64,000 nt of DNA from NCBI GenBank assembly GCA_011319805.1, contig SJRY01000111.1:620001-684000 (forward strand). The letters run 5' to 3'. Positions 1 to 11,324 of this stretch are shown here, piece by piece. The notes under the pieces were generated by a model that saw only the letters and a list, made by a program, of their open reading frames with translations, did no database searches and was not told where the DNA came from. Source of the DNA: Macrocybe gigantea. Its lineage: Eukaryota > Basidiomycota > Agaricomycetes > Agaricales > Callistosporiaceae. Both the position numbers and the translations under genes were made by a program. Each line of letters begins with the position of its first letter. The stretch's first letter is position 1.

Positions 1-664
1 GATGAGTTTGTCCATTCTAAGCTGTTTCAAGTTAAAAGGCAGGACTGAGTGTTCTTTGAGGCATGTCACGAACGTAGCTCTCCGCTGACGGTGCCGGCCC
101 AATGCAATACGCTTCATCTGCCTGATTGCACAGAAATGGAGTAAATGACTGCGGCATCACGAAGACAGAACATACCATCTTTACGTGTAAAGCATTCTCA
201 TCCACCTCGCTATACACAGCAACAGTCCTGATGCCGAGTTTCCTCGCAGTACGAATAACACGACACGCGATTTCACCTCTGTACATTCGAGATTACCGAG
301 ATGTTCCTTCAAGGACGTAGAATACGCGCCTATTGGCTATCAAGATCTTATTGAAGTGTGGTTTCCTCGGTTGTTCGGCTGTGCCTAGACAACGCATACA
401 GTCAACCTTTGTATGATGCACGTTTCTTTGCCTTGGGTTACCAGCAGAGACAGAAGCGTAGGCGCGACGCCCGTCCTGCCAGGATGCCGCAGGAGAACTC
501 AGCGTCCCTGACCGAAAATGCGATCTGCTGCATGGTTGAAAAGCTGATGACGGGCTGGGACGTGACGAGATCGCTCTACCGACGTATGCGCTGCGTTGCA
601 AAGGATTCAACGCAATTACTGCGCGCGGTATGTGTCTGGACACTGCGTGGTTGGAAGGGATCAT
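1..664 (-). CDS. 3-methylcrotonyl-CoA carboxylase alpha (biotin-containing) subunit, 5' part; cut by left edge
   Basis: This is the N-terminal part of the biotin carboxylase subunit of mitochondrial methylcrotonyl-CoA carboxylase, which acts in leucine breakdown. An Arg/Ser/Ala-rich leader with RRAYAS looks like a mitochondrial presequence. It is followed by the biotin-carboxylase start [14 protein letters not shown] and by VAVYSEVD and [17 protein letters not shown]. Five exons read continuously: 664-442, 384-330, 278-176, 121-74 and 21 to the edge, with introns of 57, 51, 54 and 52 nt. The second intron (279-329) only keeps frame if it uses a GC donor. The start is the ATG at 664. The ATP-grasp body and biotinyl domain lie outside the window. 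A general acetyl/propionyl-CoA carboxylase alpha is an alternative, but SAESYLRMDKLI is typical of the MCC group. Confidence 0.85.
279..329 (-). other. GC-AG intron in the carboxylase gene
   Basis: On the minus strand exon 2 ends AATAG at 330 and exon 3 starts AGGTGAA at 278. Only this junction restores the invariant ANRGEIAC sequence. The intron begins GCGCGT and ends TACAG. The nearby GT at 325-324 gives an immediate stop with the same acceptor. Confidence 0.7.
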
Positions 665-773
665 GTTGGAAGCAAACGAAGGGGGATGGATTGTTTGCGG
701 ATGGTCTGGTCACTACAAGTGGCCGGAGATCCGGGTCACATGATCTGGGGTAGCATACATGTGATGTCATTAA

Positions 774-2019
774 CTAGGCGCGCACTTTGACAACGACCTT
801 CTCGCCGCTCAGGCGGTTGTTGCGCAACAAGTCCAATCCAGTGCCCACTCTTTCCTTGAAACTACCCTCATCAAGCAATCTAACATGGTTCGGTTGGATA
901 TATCCTCCTTCCAGCAGCTTCGGTAATATCTTGGGCATGAGATTCGCCTTTAAGAATTCATCCTGTCTCGCAACAAATCAGGGACGAATTCTTGAGTGAA
1001 CTTGTCTGACCTCACCGATTGATGTAAGAACGTCCTGACACCGATGAGTTTCGTGCCTTTTGGCAGCGGGTTCTTATGATCGGGTATTTTCATATACATC
1101 TGACCCGTGGTCGTCAAAGTATTCCCTTCCTTCAGCGGCAACAGGACCGCAACAGAGCCGTCGATTTCGACAATCTTCGCAATGGCAGAAAGCGTACTAT
1201 CCGCGGTGATGCAGTCAATGACGAGCTTGAGTTTACCCCCGGCTGCTTTGGAAATCTGGTCCAGAAAATCAGGGTCCTTGTAATCAATCGTCAATGTCGC
1301 GCCGAGCGATCGAAGATACTGGTGATGCTTGGTAGAAGCAGTCACGATGATGTTCCTGTAGCCGGAAAGGTGGAGCAGTTGGATAATATATTGCCCTGCA
1401 GTCGCACCAGCGCCATAGACTAGAATGGGCTCAGAGGCAAGAGGAGGGGCAGTCGTGGCAGGGAACACTTCCGGGAGCGGGAATGCAAGCTGATTGAAGA
1501 GTGTGTAGAATGCCGTCACGAAATTGTCCGGAATTGTTGCGGCTGCGTCCAAGGGCAGCGAGTCCGGAATCTAAATACGACTTTAGCGCTTCTGTGCTGA
1601 TCTCCATCACAAAACATGACGTCACCTTGGCACAGACAGTCCTCGGTTGGATGCTGTACTCTTGCATACCCTTGGAACGAGATCCTAGGATATACGAAAA
1701 AGCAGTGACCTATCCCCCAAAAGAAAACATCAGCAGAGATGTCCAAGTGTAGCCGTTCATACTGACGTACACGATCGCCAACCTTCAGGTCATCCACTCC
1801 GGGACCCACTTCAGCAATGGTCCCAGCAGCGTTGAACCCCAGGACAAACGGGTAGTTGTCTACCATGAAGCCTGAATCGACCATGTAGGTGTCGGAGGTG
1901 ATCATAGAAGAATACTCGACTTTCAGAAGCACTTCGCCATTGCCAGGTGACTCTGTGGGCACTTTGATGACGTCAAATTGCCCCTTGGCGGTCGTAGCAA
2001 TGGCAGTGTGAGTAGACAT
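774..2019 (-). CDS. MDR-superfamily alcohol dehydrogenase / quinone oxidoreductase-like (enoyl reductase type)
   Basis: A medium-chain dehydrogenase/reductase of about 358 residues, probably an NADPH-dependent enoyl or quinone reductase. The exons are 2019-1771, 1709-1626, 1570-1016 and 962-774, and all junctions stay in frame. The N-terminal GroES-like fold shows LGFNAAGTIAEVG and VGDRV. The Rossmann part carries the nucleotide motif VYGAGATAGQYIIQLL, followed by LVIDCITAD. The C-terminal stretch LLEGGYIQPNHVRLL and the ending LSGEKVVVKV are family-typical. The Cys cluster of the structural zinc is not visible, so this is probably a zinc-independent member. Fungal relatives act alone or as trans-enoyl reductases of polyketide clusters. 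No polyketide synthase is nearby, so the substrate is unknown. Confidence 0.85.
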
Positions 2020-2290
2020 TGTGTTTTACGCGTTCTGAAGATTCAAGAGTTAGCTGGCTATTTATGTGGAATGTTGGCTCATTTAAGACCCTAGAATCTG
2101 CTGACGAAGACTTGCATAGCATGAATAAGCCAACTACCAGGAGGGGGCCGCAGGATTCGTCAATCTTTGATAAATGATTTTCCCGCCTAATCGTTGGCGT
2201 CGAGACACACTTGAATGATCACGACATCATCCCGCATCGATATGATTATCCCCATGCATAAAAGATAGGTTAGTATCCAAATCGAGTGTC

Positions 2291-4425
2291 TTAGAACAAT
2301 TCAAAGGGTTCCCAGACTGGCACTATCTGTCCTCCCTGGTCAATCTCTATCCAACCCTTGCCATTCTCATCGAGATACCCCATCTGATCCACATCACCAA
2401 ATGCTTTGTGCCAACCCAGGCCGACCGCTGCCATTTTGCAGACATTGGAACTTTAAAACGAGTTCATTGCCATCCGTGAATAACAAGAGGTCGCTCCTCA
2501 CCTCAGCGTGCAAACAATCGCCTCGGGCTTGATTTCCTCCCCCATGACCACAAGCCGCTCAGCAGTGCGAAATCGATGATCATCCCTCTCGTATCTCGGA
2601 TGCGCTCATCCAATGAGAGCTGGTCAAACTCGGCCTGGACATACTGCGCTTTACTCGAAAGCCCTTGCAGTTCCTTGCTTCGGCTTTCACGGAGTGAGTA
2701 CGTCAACGCGCCACGTGCTCCGACGAGTGATTTGATGAATTCCGCGTGGGCGGAGGGAGAATCTGACGCGACATACACAAACGGCTTGGGCTCATCGTCC
2801 ATCCTGAATTTGTCCCAGGTTTGAGATACCGCCTTGACGTACTCGGCGATTGGCACGTAGTCACCGTGATAACGATACGAAGCCGGTTTACGATCCCCTC
2901 GCCGTATATGGACAGCAACGTAATGAGCGAAGCTCAGATGTGCGTCATCGGAAGCCAAGAGCTGCGATAGCTCCGTCCTCGCAGTGCGTATCAGCGCAGC
3001 ATTAACCGCGTTGGGGCGAATGGTAATACTGAATGAATCGGCTGCGCTTTCAAAAATTGGCTTGAGACGGTTGAGTTGGTGAGCGTATCTTACCGTAGAG
3101 TCAGTGGAGTTCTTCATGTAGACGAATGTTGGAGTAACATACGAATCTTCGTAGTGGTTTGAAAAACCATGTCCAAAATGAAACTTGGCCGTTGTCGAGA
3201 CAATGACCTTCAGGTTCCGCATGCTTAGCTCAGAAAAAAGCCGGCTGGCGAGTGGTAGAAGCTCACCCAATGTCTAAGTTCGGAAAGGGAGGAAGGAAAC
3301 TGAGTCGTCGTTCAAGCGATAGACGTAGCGGTTACCTTGCAAGTCTAGGGCATGCAACAAGTTCTGATGAATCCATATGTCAAAGAGATGTTTTACGCGT
3401 TCTGTCGATACAGACCTTCAGGAGGTGGTGCTCTGCAACCCGGTTCAGGCCCAGGTTGGCGGGCGCGAACATCTTGGAAGTGGTCCGTCCATCTTGTTGG
3501 GCAAAGATGTTTGGGGAACCCCATACGAGATGAAAGAAAATGTTCGACCCACCTTCCTCGGTCCCAATATGTGTCATCCACTAAGAATGTCCTATTCCTC
3601 TAGACGGAATAAGTCAAACAAGATCCATGCTGTGTTAACAATGATCAATGCACGAACTTCACGAGCGAGCGCCGCGGCCTGGGCCATGAGAGCCAAATCT
3701 GCAAGCAGTCCCACCTCCCCACTCAGCATATAGGTTATAGTTTTCGAGCACACGGCCGTCTTTTCGCCCTCCGGCAACTTGTAATCGTGGTTGTCATCAT
3801 GATGTGCTACGTCGAGGACTCCAATCGCATTTGGTTGCCAATAGTCTCCATGTGACATGAATCCATGATGTAACTTGTTGCATTCCGCCAGGTATTCGGT
3901 AGGCAGAAGCGGGAACCGTGTGTAGCCCTCGTACGAGAGCAGGCTATTGTTCGCATGTGTGGACACAGGGGAGCTTGTTTGTGACGGCGATGTTTGTGTC
4001 CGGTTCGGCGGTATGCCGCCAAAGTAGGCGCGGAGTTGGTCTGGTCGCTCGTAGGACAGGAAGATGAGGAAGAGAAGGAAAGAAGCAACCAGTGCTCCTG
4101 CGAACAGTGGTAGCCGAGAGATGAAAAGGTAAAAATTGAACTCGGTGAACCACCCTTGACTCGGACTTCTGCGTTTCAATGTGCCATGGTAATTTTCGTG
4201 AGCTCGAGATACATCACCGGGAAAACTGTCGCTGGCAGACGACAATAGCAGCGGAACTATTTGTTGCTGTCGTATGGTCTGATATTCGTCGCCCTGTGTG
4301 ACCGCGTCGAAGCTTTCTTCCTGCCTACCCAATCGCGAATGGGGCGTTCTGGGTGTCAGTGATGGATAATCGGCGGAAGAGGGTCGGGCGGAGGACAAGT
4401 TTGCCAATGGTTTTGGACGAGGCAT
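2291..4425 (-). CDS. Type II membrane O-fucosyltransferase-like protein, with one apparent frame break
   Basis: A Golgi-type type II membrane protein: Ser/Pro-rich cytosolic tail, one membrane segment (LPLFAGALVASFLLFLIFL, about residues 100-120), then a lumenal catalytic domain. DDTYWDRGRW, PPPEELVACPRLARHW, STTAKFHFGHGF and the donor-binding HIRRGD match fungal proteins related to GDP-fucose protein O-fucosyltransferases. RDTRGMIIDFALLSGLW and SSNVCKMAAVGLGW follow near the C-terminus. There are at least five introns. The first, at about 3577-3655, is the least certain. At 2539-2543 the coding strand has five Gs where six are needed to join LLSGLWSWG to EEIKPEAIVCTL, so one base seems to be missing. 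The ATG at 4425 is preferred, but an in-frame ATG at 4500 would add 25 residues. The acceptor protein is unknown. Confidence 0.75.
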
Positions 4426-4625
4426 GGGTCCTAAAGCAGAGCATGGAGACCGGAGATATTGGCGGTAGAGGGGAATGCTTTTAGTCTGACACTTAATCAA
4501 TAGTTGGCAATCAATTCCATCAATCGTAACAGAGGAGACAGAAACACATGGATGAAATCAACACAAATCACTATGTACAATAAATCCAGAGACGCAGACA
4601 TGAAATATGGCGAGGTTGGAAATCC

Positions 4626-5363
4626 TTAGGCAGTATTGGTGGGCAAGATGGTCGAATTGGTGGGCGTTCCGGCTTCAGTGTTGTTGCCCAGATCCGCAAC
4701 GTCTCTGCGTCCAACGTTGCTCGAGACTGAGCTAGAGGGTGTCGCGCTAGGGACTGCATTGGTATCGGAGCTTACGGGAGTATTTGGAGGCGCGGTGGTA
4801 CCCGATGGTGGATCCAACATGGCCTGAGAAGCCGAAGTACCGTCCGTCATCGAAGGCGCAGAGCTGGACATCGTGCCATTCGTAGTGGGCTCGTCCCTCG
4901 GCATCATGGTGGATGTGGGTTGCACAGAGGTGGTATCTGTTCCGTTCACCGACTGCTCGGGGGCTGAGAGAACGCCTTGCGCGTTTGCCTCCTGGGCTGG
5001 GTCTCTATCGTCGAGCTGGGCACGTTTGCTTGGCGGCAATAGTCCTAACAGTGGTTTCAAGGCGTCATGGAGCAGACCCTTGCAATTTTCTGGGGCGTCG
5101 CGTGGCTCTGGGAATGAACATCGTTGGAAAGGGCTATGGGGAGAGAAGCTGAAAGCCACTGCACCTTTCACGTTGTTCGAATGCTCACCAACAGGAGAGA
5201 TAATAAAGGAATCCATTGGTCCACTTCGGGAGGCGACGAGCTGATTTCCCGCCATATCGTTCATTCGACTGTCCGGAGCAGGCGCAGCAAGAGACGTGGA
5301 CGACGACGAAACGGCCAAAGCAGCAAGCAAAAGGGAAGACCTGGAGGGCAGCACCATGTTCAA
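4626..5363 (-). CDS. Secreted Ser/Thr/Pro-rich protein of unknown function
   Basis: A single-exon protein of 245 residues. The first 27 residues form a signal peptide: a basic start, then LLLAALAVSSSSTSLAAPAP with a likely cleavage after the alanines. The middle holds two cysteines (RCSFPEP, ENCKGLL). The second half is dominated by Ser, Thr, Pro and Asn with several N-glycosylation sequons (NGT, NNT, NST), as in wall-associated or secreted mannoproteins. There is no catalytic motif and no clear GPI-attachment tail. I do not recognise the family. It lies tail to tail with no neighbour and is not obviously linked to the transferase upstream. Confidence 0.65.
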   Translation of the reverse strand: MNMVLPSRSSLLLAALAVSSSSTSLAAPAPDSRMNDMAGNQLVASRSGPMDSFIISPVGEHSNNVKGAVAFSFSPHSPFQRCSFPEPRDAPENCKGLLHDALKPLLGLLPPSKRAQLDDRDPAQEANAQGVLSAPEQSVNGTDTTSVQPTSTMMPRDEPTTNGTMSSSAPSMTDGTSASQAMLDPPSGTTAPPNTPVSSDTNAVPSATPSSSVSSNVGRRDVADLGNNTEAGTPTNSTILPTNTA

Positions 5364-5663
5364 TTCGGTGAAGCGAGGGCAAGTACGGATGCTGAAAGGA
5401 TAGGTGGCGAACAGTTGAAAACGACGACCAGGTCATTTATATCAGCGGAAAGGAGCTCTTTCATTGAAGAACGTGTCAGCCAATAAGCCAGGAGCCTCTT
5501 GATCGGACAAAGGGTCAGCCAGCAGACCAAAAGAAGGCGCTCCCAATGACGCTTCGAGTTCGGACCAGAAATCCTATATTCCAAATACATCTGACAGACC
5601 ATGCGGAGTAGGCCACCTGCAAATCTCGGAGATATCTAGAGCCAATCGTCGGACGATTAAGAA

Positions 5664-5968
5664 TCAGCCAAACGTCCTGCGGCGTTCCATTTCCCACAGC
5701 TCCTGCTCCTGCCAGCCGCTTCTCCGTGTCATGCGACCGGTTCGCGAGCTCAGGAAGAGATATTCCCAAAGCTCCTCGAGGGAACGACGAATTGGCGTTC
5801 CCACACACGAGGACAACATGCACCAAAAGAGCGCGACGAAACTGAACGGATCAACATCAGAACGGGCTCGGGAATGGAGAATCATTGCAAAGTCGCATAC
5901 ACCAAGAGTGAAAAAAGTGCAATGAGCGGGCCCAATGCAACCAGACCGCCTGTGGTATCGTCGTTCAT
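5664..5968 (-). CDS. Small single-TM protein, two exons
   Basis: A predicted protein of 81 residues. Exon 1 (5968-5901) starts with an ATG and encodes MNDDTTGGLVALGPLIAL. A 59-nt GT-AG intron (5900-5842) follows, and exon 2 is 5841-5664. The join places one continuous hydrophobic segment (LIALFSLLVFVALFWCML) just after the short acidic N-terminus. The remainder is charged, with SLEELWEYLFL and a basic end ERRRTFG. Without splicing, exon 1 stops after 28 codons. I do not recognise the family. The coherent TM segment made by the splice and the lack of stops support a real gene. It diverges from the CDF transporter gene at 6691. Confidence 0.55.
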
Positions 5969-6690
5969 ATTGGAAATGCCAAGACTTACATAACTGAAGT
6001 CTTCACCACCTCTTACGGCTAGTCTCATGTCGTTTTGAGCCGCTAAAGGCCGATCTACTGATTTTTTTCACTCAACGCCGCTGCACGCCAGCTTCCATGG
6101 CATTTACTGCGAAAATTCACCTTCTGCTAACCTCCACGAGGGTAGAAAAATGTAGGGAACGTGGGGGTCAGCTGTTACGACAGTGTTGTGTTGTTTGGAC
6201 GGAGAATGAATTTGCGCGGATAAAGGCGGGAAATTTTCTCTCGGCTGCGTCTCGCCCCCAACCGCTCTTGTGTCTCTGAGCTTTGGCTGCGGAAGGTGAA
6301 TCCGTTTATTTCTGCCTCGGACGAGTCCTGGATGACGATTTCAGTCATTGACCCAAGACTTCGGGTTTGCATAGGTTGGAACCCAAACTAACGGTAACCG
6401 CGGTACCAGATTCTCGCAGATAAAGTTGATCGACTGGGTACCGACCCGCTGTTCTGGTTTTTCCCACCTCGACCACTTTTCTTGACCTCTCCTGTCCAGC
6501 TTCGTGCCCTAAGCATTTTGACCCTATGACGGACGAGCTCAAATCGTCGGGTTCGACGTGCAAAGGTGATGCCTCCTCCAAAGTGAGCGTCCCAGCCATA
6601 GTAATCCCTTCCGTGAATACTTTTTGAAATTACGGTCCCATTACGTAGTCCCCCGACACAGCGGTAGCTGATCAACTGCCGACTTTCAAT
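5969..6690. promoter_or_regulatory. Divergent intergenic region, small TM gene / CDF transporter
   Basis: About 720 nt between two diverging starts. Open frames on the minus strand here (6345-6675) show no family features and no plausible splicing partner. I see no gene. The stretch presumably holds both promoters. Confidence 0.5.
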
Positions 6691-8437
6691 GTGGACATTG
6701 AAAGGGCCTCGCCGTCATCTAGCCTCCACCCCACCGATCCATACCAATTGCGAGATGGCCTTTTGTCGCCCGATGAAATTGCTGTTCTTCGACGCCGCAA
6801 GAAAGGCAAAAGCGTCGCCAAGTACCACGAAACCCAGAACAGCGTATGTACTAAATATACTTGCTCCTCGTCTCCGAACTGACGGCCTCTTGTTTAGTTA
6901 ATCTTGTCACTCCTAAAACCTATGGAAATACATACCGAAGAAGCCAGGGTCGAGGAAGATGCTCTACGCCTACCTGTGATTCATCCATTTTCTCACACGT
7001 CGACGCGTCTGACACGGTTATACGATGTCCAGGTCAAGATTGCAATCTATGCCAGCCTAGTTGCCAACATGGGGCTTTGCATCCTCCAAAGTTTGTACCA
7101 TGTTTCCGACCATGCCACAGTTGTTTAACATCGCGACGAACCAGTGTACGCTGCGATCTCTTCGCTTTCCCTGGCGCTCCTCGCAACCGGCATCGATTCA
7201 GTTTTCGACATCGGGAGCAACGTCCTCCTGTTCTGGCTGCACCGCAAGGCGGAACGACTTGATGTCAACAAATGGCCTGTCGGTGGAGCGCGCTTGGAAA
7301 CAATTGGGAACATTGTTTACGGTGGGTAGGCTTTCTCGACATGCGTTTTGCGGACTGATCACCTTTGTAGGTTTCTTGTAAGTTGGACATGTCACAGTCG
7401 CAGTGTCGGATTTTTCTGAAGTTCCACAGGATGAGCGCCGTTAACTTGGTTGTCATTGTTGAATCTCTGAGAACCATAGTCACAAAGACAAACGACGATC
7501 TCCAGAAGTTCCATTTGCCATCAATCATTGCCGTTTCGTCAGCCCTTGGTAAGTCTTCTGCTTTTCTGCCTCAGATGATTAACTTGTTTGTGTAGGTGTC
7601 AAGCTTGTCCTTTTCATCTACTGTTTTTCCCTGCGCAGCAAGAATAGTCAAGTTCGCGTGCTTTGGGAAGACCACCGGAATGATCTTTGGCTTAATGGTT
7701 TCGGTACGTCCTGTACGACTGTTGGCACGTTCTTTCTCTCACTTCGCCCAAGGTATTCTCATGTCAACGGGCGGAAGCAAGCTGAAGTGGTGTTAGTTTT
7801 TTTTTTACACCGATGCGTAACAATCAAAGCGAATGCTCATAAATTTGCAGATCTCGACCCCATCGGCGCCATCGTCGTTTGTGGCATATTATTTTATCTC
7901 AAAGGTCTCGGTGACCAACTCTTCTGTGACAGATTGGCGCAGGCGTCGTCATCGCCTGGGGAAAGACCATTTACGGGGAGTTCGAGCTGTTGGCCGGAAA
8001 ATCGGCGCCCCATGATTTCTTACAGCTCATAATCTATAAAGCGTTAACATTTAGCGAGGACATCGCTAAAATTGATACCGTCCGGGCATACCACGTCAGT
8101 AGATCAGGCTCCGTATTCCGTCTGACCTGCTCACATTTTACGTTCCGCTCAGAGTGGACCGGTGAGAAAATCATGGTGTTCATCTTTCCATGGCATCGCT
8201 CATAATCCGTAGGACTACTTCGTTGAAGTGGACGTAGTCATGGAGGCCAATACCCCCTTATGGAAGGCTCATGACCTGAGCCAGCAGTTGCAGGACAAGA
8301 TAGAAGTGTTGCCCAACGTAGAGCGAGCCTTCGTTCACGTTGACCATGAAACGACTCATATCCCAGTACGTGCTCCCGACCTGTCGCTGTGACACGCGAG
8401 CTTACGGCATCGAAAGGAACACCGAAAATACGTCTGA
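6691..8437 (+). CDS. Cation diffusion facilitator, Mn2+-type
   Basis: A CDF/MTP family metal:proton antiporter with about ten short introns. It begins with an ATG at 6691 and a hydrophilic leader (LLSPDEIAVLRRRKKGK), followed by the transmembrane region and a cytosolic C-terminal domain. TM2 carries GIDSVFDIGSN and TM5 carries DHRNDLWLNG. Both are DxxxD signatures, which in this family mark manganese transporters rather than the HxxxD zinc type. WPVGGARLETIGNIVYGFLMSAVNLVVI and GEFELLAGKSAP are conserved. The last exon, reached by the intron after HETTHIP, ends EHRKYV and a stop at 8435-8437. Likely location is the plasma membrane, Golgi or vacuole, supplying or detoxifying Mn. No frame breaks were needed to read it. 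Confidence 0.88.
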
Positions 8438-10355
8438 CATTTCGGCGCGTTTCCTGAAAAGTAGGCTTACTCTCCTTTATCTCTCTATGTTACTAAGCGA
8501 ATGCATTTAGACGATTTAGAGCTGCATATAAGCGGATAATACCATGAAAACCACAAGCCACGAAGAATCTGTCATACATCAGAATATCGAACTCATCATC
8601 TCATCGCCGGCATAGTTGCGTTTCCAAGCGCCCATGGACGGGAAATTTCAATGTAATTGGTGCACGACAGTATGTCTATAATTTAACCAGAGTGCTCTGG
8701 GATTTCGACACACATTAGAAGGCGTCATCACGCTTTCCCGGCCTTTGTTTGTGGCTCCCGGACACCGGCTACATCCTGATCCATTTGGAATTTATCTCTC
8801 ATCATGCTCTGGTTTTAAACGAATTCCCTCCTTCTAGACGCGCTCTGCGTGAACAGTATTTTGGTAGAAACTCGGAAATCGACAGAGCTATCTTGCGTGG
8901 AACTCCAAAACCCTTGATAGCGTGTGACGATGGAGACACGCACATCCTGTCTGTGCATTTTTTCGCAGACTCGACGAGCTACGCAAGCTCGGATGCTCCT
9001 GCATGTTACAAATAAACACTTGCGTGTTGGTCAGGTCGGAAGACAAGGACCACCAGTTGTGGCTTGATTGTGGCTGACCGCATCCCTAGCGCCTAGCGCA
9101 CAAGAAAAAACATCCGCGTTAGGCGCTGTTCTTATCCTCCGGGCATCATGGATCAATGCCCAATAGCTCCACCTTCAGTTCTTCGACTGGTGAACTTCCC
9201 TCAGGACCTAGCGTTCTTTGTCCTACGACTCCCTAGCAAGTGGCATGCATGATGAGCTCGCCCGCACCCTTACCCTGAGTAAGTGTAAAACAACGCATTC
9301 TGATTGCGTCCGAGCCTGTGATCTTTTTTTCCAAAGATAACCAGGATGCTGTTCTTCGTGACCTCGATATAGCATCAACAGATCATCCAACAGCGTGCTT
9401 TTTCTCGCCGTCAGCCGTCCATTCCCGGTGAACGCTCGTTGACGTGAACGTGGGGTGATAAGAACCGCGCAGTGATCCACGACAGCTTCCCCTCTATTGG
9501 ATGTGAGGATGGATAGGGAGATAGATGTCGAAGGACTCACTGCTCGAAAGGACGTGTTTTCACGTGAAAACGACGCTTGAGAAACAATAAGAGTTCGCTG
9601 GGCACATGGCGGCTATTACGTCCTGACCATGCCTTCCATTGCGGCTGTCGGATATGGCCCGCTTTCGATGCCTGCTGGCAGGACAAGGATAAGTCGATAG
9701 ACGCTACTGTTACCAACTGGCAGACGCGCATGTGCAGGCGTGCTGGGTCCTTTTGACAAGGTTGATTCCGGTGGCGTCGGCATGGAGTATTCTTCTGCTC
9801 TTGACGATTTCAGCGAATTTTTGATACCTGGCATTGTACATACATGCAGTCTTTGCATACACTCCCGAATCACTGGGCCTGGAAAGGCTCTCAGTGGTAA
9901 GTAAATAACGGAACGATTTAGTATCCACTTTTCTGGGCCCCGCCAAAGCGTCCTCTGCCGACAAAAATAGTACGCGGGCTCTCCAGGGTGTCGGGACAAG
10001 TTATCGATTGTCGTTAGATCCGCATCTGCTCCTGCTTGGGTTGAATCCGGGTTGTCGTTAACCCGCGATCAGATGGTCACCCGCTCGAGGAGAAGAGCCG
10101 CCCGATTATAGCTTTCGCGACGGTTAAGAAAGAACGAACCAGCGATACCCGATTTCAGGGAAGGCCTATTCGTTCCTTTGGGGGACGAGAATTTCGTCTC
10201 GGAACGGGCGGTATAAGAACAGCGGGTGGCCCACGACTGTCCAATTCGGGCACGACGGAGGGTTACATCAACGTCGACGGCTGGTTTGTTCTGATATCGC
10301 CCAGCCTCCCGGCTTGCCTTGATACCCCCTACTCTCAAGCTGGACCATCGAGGAC
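8438..10355. other. No recognised gene (about 1.9 kb)
   Basis: Both strands contain only short open frames, up to about 127 codons (9616-9999, minus), without family motifs or consistent splice joins. A minus-strand orphan gene spread over 9200-10340 cannot be excluded. I see no repeats, transposon ends or RNA genes. Confidence 0.4.
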
Positions 10356-10519
10356 ATGATGACCCTCTCGTGTCCCAGGATAACGCTTAAAGCCTCCGGA
10401 AGGCCGCTTCTGCTCGTCCTCATCTTGGCCGACACTGTGTGCAGCCTTTCAATCACCGCCAGAGTTCTTTACACAAGGATTTGTCGTCCTCCATCAGAGT
10501 GCCCCCCAGATAGAGGCCG

Positions 10520-10945
10520 TTGCCCGAAAAAGACATCCACTCACTAGTACGGCGTGCAACAGACTCCGTTTCAAAGGACTACAGGACCTCCACGATCGTC
10601 CTAGCCGTCATAATCGTCGTCTTCTTCACAGGGTTCTTGGTCCTCGTCGCACTTTATGGCTCGATCGTCCGATCCTATCTGTGCAGGGATAAATTGTGGA
10701 AAATTCAGAAAGCGGGTGCGCAAGACGCTCAAAGCGACTGGCTCAAGTCGGTGACTCAGATACGAAGGCTGTTGCAAAAGGACAACGCGGTTGAAAAAGG
10801 TAGCAAGTTTACGAGACTACCCAAGAAGCCACCGAGGGTTGTGCTCAAACATACTCCGCCGCTGTCGCCTCTTCAAATCCCTCAAACAACATTTGCGGCC
10901 CCTGTCAACGTCAAGAGGGCTCGTACTGAAAGGATAGAAGGTTGA
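10520..10945 (+). CDS. Single-TM protein, 5' exon not placed
   Basis: The reading frame opens after a stop at about 10514 and has no ATG before the membrane segment, so an upstream exon (perhaps from the ATG at 10356 or nearby) is probably spliced to about 10512-10519. What is visible: a short polar start (DIHSLVRRATDSVSKDYRTS), one strongly hydrophobic segment (TIVLAVIIVVFFTGFLVLVALYG), then a basic tail of about 85 residues with DKLWKIQK, RLPKKPPR and a proline-rich PPLSPLQIPQ, ending at 10945. Family not recognised. The basic, proline-rich tail is probably cytosolic and could bind a partner, but that is inference. Confidence 0.5.
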   Translation: MPEKDIHSLVRRATDSVSKDYRTSTIVLAVIIVVFFTGFLVLVALYGSIVRSYLCRDKLWKIQKAGAQDAQSDWLKSVTQIRRLLQKDNAVEKGSKFTRLPKKPPRVVLKHTPPLSPLQIPQTTFAAPVNVKRARTERIEG

Positions 10946-11324
10946 TGTATGTAGAATGATTGTATGAGGCAATATAGTCATCGTTGTTAGAGGAGACTCG
11001 GAATGTCGGCAACTGAGCCAGGGTCAAGTCACGCTGATGCTGGACAACTCGAGGCACATAAATTAAGCCATCCACGCACTCATCCCCTTTCCTCCTTCCC
11101 GTATTGCTCTTGTTCCTTCCTTGTCCCCGTTTCCCTTGTTTCTTTACCGTCCGAACACGCTTATCCCGCATTATCGTAATTCCGATCGTTGTGCTGTTGC
11201 TGTTTCTTCACCAACGAGGCGGCTGACACACAGCATCTTGAGCTTCATCGAGCTTGCACCTCTGCTACGACGCGATACAAGGGATATCGACGTTTAGGTT
11301 TAATCCGCATCACATTTGGAATCA
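10946..11324. promoter_or_regulatory. Upstream region of the GCK-type kinase gene
   Basis: About 380 nt with no supported coding sequence. It holds the end of the TM-protein transcript and presumably the kinase promoter and leader. Confidence 0.4.

Noticed and set aside
9223..10338. Series of minus-strand open frames
   Set aside because: I could not join them by splice sites into a coherent protein and saw no motif.
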